From assembly GCF_002245355.1 (NCBI RefSeq), contig NZ_NOWF01000009.1, forward strand, positions 109,325 to 173,324: a stretch of 64,000 nucleotides of DNA. The letters are read 5' to 3'. The DNA comes from Paludifilum halophilum (GTDB lineage: Bacteria; Bacillota; Bacilli; Thermoactinomycetales; DSM-45169). This document shows positions 58,508 to 64,000 of the stretch, piece by piece. Under the pieces are notes generated by a model. It was not told where the DNA came from. It worked only from the letters and a program-made list of their open reading frames with translations, and did no database searches. A program made the translations under genes and the position numbers. Numbering within the stretch: the first letter of the stretch is position 1; every line of letters starts with the position of its first letter.

Positions 58508-61297
58508 TTAACCCGTATTACGTAACCCTGCCGCGATTCCATTAATGGTAAGCAACACTTGTGCCAACTGCTCATCATGGTTCGTGGAAGCCTCCGATTC
58601 GGATCGCATTTCTCCCAGAAGATAAACCTGGATATAGCTGAGGGGATCCACGTACGGGTTGCGCAGACGGATCGATTCCTGAATCACAGGGTTGTGATCC
58701 AGAATCTCATTCTGCCCTGTGATCGACAAAACCACTTGTTTTGTCCGCAGATATTCTTCTTCAATTCGTTGAAAGATCCGTCTTCTGACCTGTGAATCCC
58801 GGGTCAGAGTGGAATACTCCCGGGCAATCACCAGATCCGCTTTGGCCAGGGCCATCTGCAGGTTGTCGATTAAAGACCGGAAGAAGAACCAGGAACGGTA
58901 CATTTCCTGCAGAGTTTCCAATCCGTTTTCCTTTTTGGCGATCATGCTCTGCAGACCGCTTCCCGCCGCATACCAAGCCGGAAACAGATTTCGGCTCTGC
59001 GTCCAGGAAAAAACCCAGGGAATCGCCCGCAAGTTTTCAAAGGCATGGCTGTTTTTGCGCCGGGTCGGGCGGGAACCGATCTTCAATTCCCCGATTTCCG
59101 GAAGGGGAGTCGCTTCATTAAAGTAAGTCAAAAAGTGAGGTTCTTCAAAGAGGAGCTCTTGGTATATCTTCAGAGAGTACTGCGAAATCTCCTCCAGCAC
59201 TTCGATCCATTCGGCCTTTGGCGAACGGGTGGTTCCGGAAAAATTGGTCGCGGCGGAGGTGAGCAACGCCGAAGAAGCCTGCTCCAAACTGCGATAGGCG
59301 ATGGGTTTCAGAGCATAGCGGGAAGAAAGGACTTCTCCCTGTTCCGTAATCTTCACACCGCCGCCCAGGGTTTCCGGAGGCTGAGCCTGAATGCTGAGAT
59401 TCAGCGGTCCTCCCCCTCGTCCCAAAGCGCCGCCTCGTCCGTGGAAGAAACGGACACTGAGGCCGTATTCCCCGGACATCCGGTATAAGTCCTGCTGAGC
59501 CCGATACAGCTCCCAATTGGCGGTTAACATGCCGCCGTCTTTGTTGCTGTCGGAGTATCCCAGCATGATTTCCTGAACGGGATGATCTTTCGGACCGGCC
59601 GGTACGTAACAGGGATGGCGATAATACGCCTCCATGATCTCTTTGGCCCGATGCAAATCGTCAATGGTTTCCAGTAGGGGAACCACATGGAGGGAAGAGC
59701 TCTTTTCTCCTCCTGTCTGGCGATAAAGGCCGACCTCTTTCGCAAAGAGGACCACTTCTAACAAGTCGCTGGTTCCCCGGGTCATACTGATGAGATAATT
59801 TCGGATCGATTCATCCCCGAATTCCTCTTTAGCCCGAACAATCGTGGCGAAAAGATCCAGACATTTTTTCGTATCCTCGGAGAATGTCATAAAAGAGGAG
59901 GTTAAAGGACGAGGATCCGCCAACAGTTCTGTGAGAAGGGCGATTTTCTCCTCCTCCGACAGTTCGGCATAGTTGTCAGAAATCCCTAAGGAAGCGAGAA
60001 TTTCCGTCAGGGCACTCTCATGCTCCCCGCTGTCCTGACGAATATCCAGGGTAACCAGATGAAAGCCGAACAGCTCCACCTGCCGAATCAACAAAGCCAG
60101 GTCGGAATCAGCGATTGCTTGGGCTTGATGGGTTCGAAGGCTCCGGTCGATAACCCGCAGGTCCTCTAGGAAATCCTCCACATTTACATAGATTCCACGT
60201 TCTTTTTGTCCGAGGCGGGTGTGCCGCAACCGCGCCCATATATAGGTGCATTTTTTGCGATAGGGCTCATCATCATTTCTCCATTCCCCTTCACCGGCAT
60301 CCTCCCGAAGAATCACTTCTGTCTCATCCCGTTCCAGAGACTGAAGCAGTTCTTCGGAAACATCGACAATCCGGGTGGAGTGACTCAGCTTTTTAATCAA
60401 GTTTTCCAGTGACTGTTCGTATTTACAAATAACCAGGTTCCGTTGCATCTCCAGGGTCTTCCAGGTCACTTCAGGAGTCACCCAGGGGTTTCCGTCCCGG
60501 TCTCCCCCGATCCAGGAACCGAATTTCAAATAGCTGGGAACATGCCAATCCCGTTCCGGAAAATGACGGGACAAAGCATTTTCCATTTCCCGGTGAACCT
60601 CCGGCAGAACATCGAACAGCGTTTCATCCAAATAATAAAGACCGTTTCGGACCTCATCGGTTACTGTCGGCTTCCGATGACGCAGTTCATCGCTCTGCCA
60701 CAGGGTAAGAACCTCGCCCAGGAGCTGATCCCGGATGTCTTCCTTCTCTTCTTCAGTCAGCAACGGATGATCCAAACGGGCGACATCCTCCGCGATGCGG
60801 TGGTGAATATCCAGGGTTGTCCGGCGCATGGCTTCGGTGGGATGAGCCGTAATCACCAATTCCAGCGAAAGATGTTGCAAGATCTGTTCCACTTCATCGG
60901 CAGTCATCCCTTGCTCTTTCATGCCGCGGACCGCAATTTCAATGGAATAGGGTTGTGCGCGGTCGCTCCCGGCCCGTCGGTATTCCCGATGTCGACGGAT
61001 TCGGTGATTTTGCTCGGCAATGTTGACCAGTTGGAAATAAAGGGCAAAGGCCCGGATCACATCCCGCCTCATTTTCGGGGACAACTCTCGGATCCGTTTT
61101 TTGAACCGATCCAGTTGTTCTGGCTCGTAAGAATGGCGAATCTGTTTGGTGCACTCGCGGATCTCTTCGACCCGATCCAATAATTCCTGGCCGCCCTGCT
61201 TTACTAGGACTTCACCCAGGATATTCCCCAGAAAACGGACATCCTTTCGCAGTGGGAGATCTTTTTCCAACTCGGGAGTACGTAGATTGTTACTCAT
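58508..61297 (-). CDS. ppc: Phosphoenolpyruvate carboxylase
   Basis: 929 residues, full length for the bacterial enzyme. The catalytic histidine is in LVITAHPTEAMRRTTLD near residue 151. MLGYSDSNKDGGMLTANWE lies near 584-602, and the conserved glycine/arginine loop FFHGRGGALGRGGGP near 617-631. The C-terminus ends GIAAGLRNTG, which completes the active site. It makes oxaloacetate from PEP and bicarbonate. AGAGGTGATC precedes the ATG, and an extended -10 box lies 145 bases upstream. Confidence 0.98.
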   Translation of the reverse strand: MSNNLRTPELEKDLPLRKDVRFLGNILGEVLVKQGGQELLDRVEEIRECTKQIRHSYEPEQLDRFKKRIRELSPKMRRDVIRAFALYFQLVNIAEQNHRIRRHREYRRAGSDRAQPYSIEIAVRGMKEQGMTADEVEQILQHLSLELVITAHPTEAMRRTTLDIHHRIAEDVARLDHPLLTEEEKEDIRDQLLGEVLTLWQSDELRHRKPTVTDEVRNGLYYLDETLFDVLPEVHREMENALSRHFPERDWHVPSYLKFGSWIGGDRDGNPWVTPEVTWKTLEMQRNLVICKYEQSLENLIKKLSHSTRIVDVSEELLQSLERDETEVILREDAGEGEWRNDDEPYRKKCTYIWARLRHTRLGQKERGIYVNVEDFLEDLRVIDRSLRTHQAQAIADSDLALLIRQVELFGFHLVTLDIRQDSGEHESALTEILASLGISDNYAELSEEEKIALLTELLADPRPLTSSFMTFSEDTKKCLDLFATIVRAKEEFGDESIRNYLISMTRGTSDLLEVVLFAKEVGLYRQTGGEKSSSLHVVPLLETIDDLHRAKEIMEAYYRHPCYVPAGPKDHPVQEIMLGYSDSNKDGGMLTANWELYRAQQDLYRMSGEYGLSVRFFHGRGGALGRGGGPLNLSIQAQPPETLGGGVKITEQGEVLSSRYALKPIAYRSLEQASSALLTSAATNFSGTTRSPKAEWIEVLEEISQYSLKIYQELLFEEPHFLTYFNEATPLPEIGELKIGSRPTRRKNSHAFENLRAIPWVFSWTQSRNLFPAWYAAGSGLQSMIAKKENGLETLQEMYRSWFFFRSLIDNLQMALAKADLVIAREYSTLTRDSQVRRRIFQRIEEEYLRTKQVVLSITGQNEILDHNPVIQESIRLRNPYVDPLSYIQVYLLGEMRSESEASTNHDEQLAQVLLTINGIAAGLRNTG

Positions 61298-61439
61298 GTA
61301 AGAAGATCACCTCTTCCATTGATTTTTCCAACCGATCTTTTCCTTTGATCCGAAAATTCCATCGATTCGCGAAATAAGGTCTGATCTCCGACGAAACGGA
61401 TGAAAAAACGAGTACCGGAATAAACATGCCTTTCGGTTG

Positions 61440-61448
61440 ATTATATCA
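61440..61448 (-). promoter_or_regulatory. Extended -10 promoter of ppc
   Basis: Minus-strand TGATATAAT, an extended -10 (TGnTATAAT) motif, with a weak TTTCTT -35 sixteen bases upstream of the -10. It points toward ppc. The rest of 61298-61580 shows nothing else. Confidence 0.6.
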
Positions 61449-61583
61449 GATATGAAAAGTGAAGAAATCCAGTCAACAGTACGGAATACGGCCTTCTCGA
61501 ACGATCTGTCCCTATGGATGCGCTTACAACGGTTGAATACTTAAAAACCGACCTTTTCAGTCGATTTAAAGGGTCTATCAAAA

Positions 61584-61628
61584 AGCTGAGCGATTTGCGG
61601 TCACACTGAAGCCGCAAATCGCTCAGCT
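61584..61628 (-). terminator. Long hairpin after rocF
   Basis: Seventeen-base perfect inverted repeat AGCTGAGCGATTTGCGG / CCGCAAATCGCTCAGCT with an 11-base loop; on the minus strand TTTTGAT follows. It is probably the rocF terminator, about 90 bases past the stop. Confidence 0.65.
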
Positions 61629-61718
61629 CATCGACGAACGGTACCAAAGAGAGATGTTCTCTTTCGTGTCAAAAGCCTCCTACGAAAACGCTTTCCTCTC
61701 CCTTTACAAGGACGAGTG

Positions 61719-62627
61719 TTATAAGGTCTTTTCCCCAAACACGGATCCGATCAGGGCGACAGCCATATTGGCCGTTTTATTTTCCGTATCCAGAATCGGA
61801 TTGACTTCAACAAATTCGGCCGAAGTAAGCACTTCCGATTCTGCCAATAATTCCATTGCCAGATGGCTTTCCCGGTAAGTCATGCCACCTGCCACCGGAG
61901 TTCCGACTCCCGGTGCTTCATTGGGGTCGATCCCGTCCAAATCCAAACTAAGATGGACACCGTCCGTTCCGTCGGATACGATTTTAAGCGTCTCCTCCAT
62001 GATGGGTCCCATGCCCAAACGGTCGATATCATGCATCGTAAAGACTTTGATTCCCCGATCCCGGATGAGTTTTCGTTCACCCTCGTCCAGTTGACGAGCA
62101 CCGATGATAACGATATTTTCCGGCTGTACTTTGGGCTGAAATCCGCCGATCTCTACCAGATCCGGATGGCCTAGTCCAAGGCTGACTGAAAGAGGCATAC
62201 CGTGAATATTTCCGGAAGGGGAAGTTTCCGCCGTATTCAAATCACCATGGGCGTCAAACCAGATCAAGCCCATTTTTTTGTGATGTTTGGCGACACCGGC
62301 GACCGTTCCGATCGCGATACTGTGGTCCCCACCGAGAATCAGGGGAAAACGCCTCCGGTTTTTAATTTCGGATACTTGATCGGCCAATTCCCGATTAACC
62401 GAAGCAATCTCCCGTAGATATTTGAGCTGTTGCTGTCCCACGGAATACGATTCAGGTGTGGGGACTTGAAGATTCCCCAAGTCTTCCACTTCATAACCCA
62501 GGGAGTTCAGTTTTTCTTTGACCGAAGCATAACGGATGGCGCTGGGGCCCATATCCACACCCCGTCGATCCGCTCCCATGTCCATCGGTACCCCGATCAT
62601 CGAAATCGGCTGGTGATTCTTCTCCAC
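61719..62627 (-). CDS. rocF: Arginase
   Basis: 302 residues of the ureohydrolase family with all manganese ligands: GGDHS near 99-103, FDAHGDLN near 123-130 and SLDLDGIDP near 226-234. The substrate loop SGNIHGMPLS distinguishes arginase from agmatinase. It splits arginine into ornithine and urea. The start is GTG at 62627 behind GAAGAGGG. No other arginine-catabolic gene is nearby. Confidence 0.95.
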   Translation of the reverse strand: MEKNHQPISMIGVPMDMGADRRGVDMGPSAIRYASVKEKLNSLGYEVEDLGNLQVPTPESYSVGQQQLKYLREIASVNRELADQVSEIKNRRRFPLILGGDHSIAIGTVAGVAKHHKKMGLIWFDAHGDLNTAETSPSGNIHGMPLSVSLGLGHPDLVEIGGFQPKVQPENIVIIGARQLDEGERKLIRDRGIKVFTMHDIDRLGMGPIMEETLKIVSDGTDGVHLSLDLDGIDPNEAPGVGTPVAGGMTYRESHLAMELLAESEVLTSAEFVEVNPILDTENKTANMAVALIGSVFGEKTL

Positions 62628-62966
62628 GTTGAATCCCTCTTCCTACTTAAACTTGATTCTTTCTCTCTTCATTTTATCATAGGAACTCGCTATTTTTCGG
62701 CAAAAAAGCTATATTTCACACCAAAATAGCTAATTTCTCATTCATATAAGTAAAACTGATTAATATTAAGGAATAATGAATATATAGAAAGATAAAGGAT
62801 TTGATTGATGATGACAACCAGTACAAATCGGCCCATTTGCTCACCGAAGAACGGTTTTTCCCTTTTACCTCCAACGAAGAGATGTATGGATATTCAGGAT
62901 GGACGTGCTTACACGATCCCTTTACAACATCGTCAGGGATGGAATACGGGGAAAATCTGTCACAAC

Positions 62967-62997
62967 AAAAAACACCTGTCTTATGACAGGTGTTTTG
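62967..62997 (-). terminator. Terminator after the tRNA cluster
   Basis: AAAACACCTGTC / GACAGGTGTTTT stem with a T run on the minus strand, just after the last tRNA gene. The AT-rich stretch 62628-62960 holds the rocF upstream region and no gene I can support. Confidence 0.85.
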
Positions 62998-63000
62998 CCT

Positions 63001-63075
63001 TGGAGCGGAAGACGGGATTCGAACCCGCGACCCTCGCCTTGGCAAGGCGATGCTCTACCCCTGAGCCACTTCCGC
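63001..63075 (-). tRNA. tRNA-Gly (GCC)
   Basis: Minus-strand cloverleaf beginning GCGGAAGTGGCTCAG; anticodon loop TTGCCAA, T arm GGTTCGAATCC, encoded CCA. It is the last gene of the cluster. Confidence 0.96.
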
Positions 63076-63093
63076 ATGTTTATATGTACAGGA

Positions 63094-63169
63094 TGGTGGG
63101 TCATGCAGGATTCGAACCTGCGACATCCTGATTAAGAGTCAGGTGCTCTGCCAGCTGAGCTAATGACCC
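63094..63169 (-). tRNA. tRNA-Lys (CTT)
   Basis: Begins GGGTCATTAGCTCAG; anticodon loop CTCTTAA, CCA encoded. It differs by only a few bases from the next tRNA-Lys, indicating a duplicated gene with a changed anticodon. Confidence 0.93.
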
Positions 63170-63195
63170 GAATCACGGGTGCATAAAGGAAAACA

Positions 63196-63271
63196 TGGTG
63201 AGCCATGCAGGATTCGAACCTGCGACACCCTGATTAAAAGTCAGGTGCTCTGCCAACTGAGCTAATGGCTC
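63196..63271 (-). tRNA. tRNA-Lys (TTT)
   Basis: Begins GAGCCATTAGCTCAG; anticodon loop CTTTTAA, CCA encoded. Confidence 0.96.
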
Positions 63272-63275
63272 GTAT

Positions 63276-63350
63276 TGGCTGGGGCGGCAGGGATCGAACC
63301 TGCGCATCACGGAGTCAAAGTCCGTTGCCTTACCGCTTGGCTACGCCCCA
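63276..63350 (-). tRNA. tRNA-Gln (TTG)
   Basis: Begins TGGGGCGTAGCCAAG; anticodon loop CTTTGAC, CCA encoded. Confidence 0.95.
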
Positions 63351-63353
63351 TTG

Positions 63354-63438
63354 TGGTGGAGGGAGTAGGATTCGAACCTACGAAGGCAGAGCCGGCAGAT
63401 TTACAGTCTGCTGCGTTTGGCCACTTCGCTATCCCTCC
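63354..63438 (-). tRNA. tRNA-Tyr (GTA)
   Basis: Class II tRNA with a long variable arm, begins GGAGGGATAGCGAAG; anticodon loop CTGTAAA, CCA encoded. Confidence 0.96.
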
Positions 63439-63452
63439 GAATGTTTTTATAA

Positions 63453-63528
63453 TGGTGGACGGTGCAGGGCTCGAACCTGCGACCCCCTGCTTGTAAGGCA
63501 GGTGCTCTCCCAACTGAGCTAACCGTCC
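63453..63528 (-). tRNA. tRNA-Val (TAC)
   Basis: Begins GGACGGTTAGCTCAG; anticodon loop CTTACAA, CCA encoded. Confidence 0.96.
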
Positions 63529-63536
63529 AATCAATC

Positions 63537-63612
63537 TGGTGACCCGTAGGGGATTCGAACCCCTGCATGCCAGCGTGAAAGGCTGGTGTGTTAACCGCTT
63601 CACCAACGGGCC
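63537..63612 (-). tRNA. tRNA-Glu (TTC)
   Basis: Begins GGCCCGTTGGTGAAG; anticodon loop CTTTCAC, CCA encoded. Confidence 0.96.
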
Positions 63613-63615
63613 GTG

Positions 63616-63691
63616 TGGAGCTCCCAACCAGGCTCGAACTGGTGACCTCTTCCTTACCATGGAAGCGCTCTGCCGACTGAGCTATGGGAGC
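63616..63691 (-). tRNA. tRNA-Thr (GGT)
   Basis: Begins GCTCCCATAGCTCAG; anticodon loop ATGGTAA, CCA encoded. Confidence 0.95.
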
Positions 63692-63694
63692 AAG

Positions 63695-63770
63695 TGGCTC
63701 CTCAGGCAGGACTCGAACCTGCAACCTACCGGTTAACAGCCGGGCGCTCTACCAATTGAGCTACTGAGGA
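63695..63770 (-). tRNA. tRNA-Asn (GTT)
   Basis: Begins TCCTCAGTAGCTCAA; anticodon loop CTGTTAA, CCA encoded. It is the first tRNA after the 5S rRNA gene. Confidence 0.96.
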
Positions 63771-63873
63771 TTATTTGTGTCGTTTCCGACGACAACTATC
63801 AGTATACAATGTTAGTGATCAGATATCAAGGTGTTTTTTTGCGGTAATTTCTCCCTGAAAAAGATAAATGTTC

Positions 63874-63990
63874 GCCTGGCGACGTCCTACTCTCCCGGGG
63901 GCGAAAGCCCCAAGTACCATCGGCGCTGGAGGGCTTAACTTTCGTGTTCGGGATGGGAACGAGTGGATCCCCTCCGCCATCATCACCAGA
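63874..63990 (-). rRNA. rrf: 5S ribosomal RNA
   Basis: 117 bases on the minus strand starting TCTGGTGATGATGGCG, with the conserved CCCATCCCGAACACG and the closing arm GTCGCCAGGC. The tRNA cluster follows within 105 bases, so they are one transcript. 23S and 16S genes should lie to the right of the window. Confidence 0.96.
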
Positions 63991-64000
63991 CGTTTGATGC

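Noticed and set aside
62801..62986. 61-codon plus-strand frame beginning TTG
   Set aside because: A weak AAAGG abuts the start, its end runs into the tRNA-cluster terminator, and no family is recognisable.
62716..63045. 109-codon minus-strand frame at the tRNA cluster edge
   Set aside because: Its beginning is the antisense reading of tRNA-Gly; no independent support.
63001..63770. CRISPR-like periodic repeats
   Set aside because: The regular 80-100 base periodicity is the tRNA gene cluster; no CRISPR array was seen anywhere in the window.

Overview
The window looks like the chromosome of a spore-forming, Gram-positive Firmicute of the order Bacillales. Supporting signs are the cdaA-cdaR-glmM-glmS cluster with a glmS ribozyme, strong AGGAGG-type ribosome binding sites, many TTG/GTG starts, a DUF2621 (YneK-type) gene, rocF, and a nine-tRNA plus 5S cluster. 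The fairly GC-rich codon use together with a ppc gene would fit Thermoactinomycetaceae, but that placement is inference.

Layout. 0-8.5 kb: end of an ABC ATPase gene, a DUF2621 gene, a class A penicillin-binding protein, a two-gene osmolyte- or ergothioneine-type ABC importer (permease fused to binding protein) and an e(P4)-type lipoprotein phosphatase. 8.6-15.1 kb: two divergent operons for phosphotransferase uptake and cleavage of an amino-sugar or beta-glucoside disaccharide. They comprise a lactose/chitobiose-type PTS, MupG-type 6-phospho-muramidase, a GlcNAc-type kinase, a GH4 glycosidase and a GntR/HutC regulator, with the same operator in both promoters. 15.2-18.4 kb: a decayed stretch with repeats, a MITE-like element, gene remnants and a secreted M23 peptidase. 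18.4-22.8 kb: a P1B-4 metal ATPase with a PerR-like box, DUF423, pyroglutamyl peptidase and a YihY/BrkB protein.

23.1-30.8 kb: a complete eight-gene operon matching the uncharacterised yhfZ-Y-U-T-V(php)-S-X-W set of E. coli, behind one clear promoter with a palindrome near +1. 30.9-34.5 kb: a MarR-controlled EmrAB-type exporter with two adaptor proteins. 34.7-36.2 kb: a stand-alone nuclease-SAVED protein resembling the CBASS effector Cap4, with no cyclase gene beside it. 36.6-39.3 kb: a BceAB-type transporter whose ATPase gene carries a one-base frameshift. 39.4-46 kb: a galactitol-type PTS operon with two zinc dehydrogenases and a PRD regulator. 46-51.2 kb: MMPL transporter, APH-fold kinase, a histidine-kinase remnant, a membrane M23 peptidase and a VOC protein that has lost its expected start codon.

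51.4-62.6 kb is housekeeping: glmS behind its ribozyme and a strong terminator, glmM, cdaR, cdaA, a frameshifted ECF sigma factor, ppc and rocF. 63.0-64.0 kb holds nine tRNA genes and a 5S rRNA gene, all on the minus strand, so the rest of an rRNA operon should lie just beyond the right edge.

The strongest candidates for an undescribed system are the yhf operon, the orphan Cap4-like protein, and the PTS/MupG/GH4 locus.
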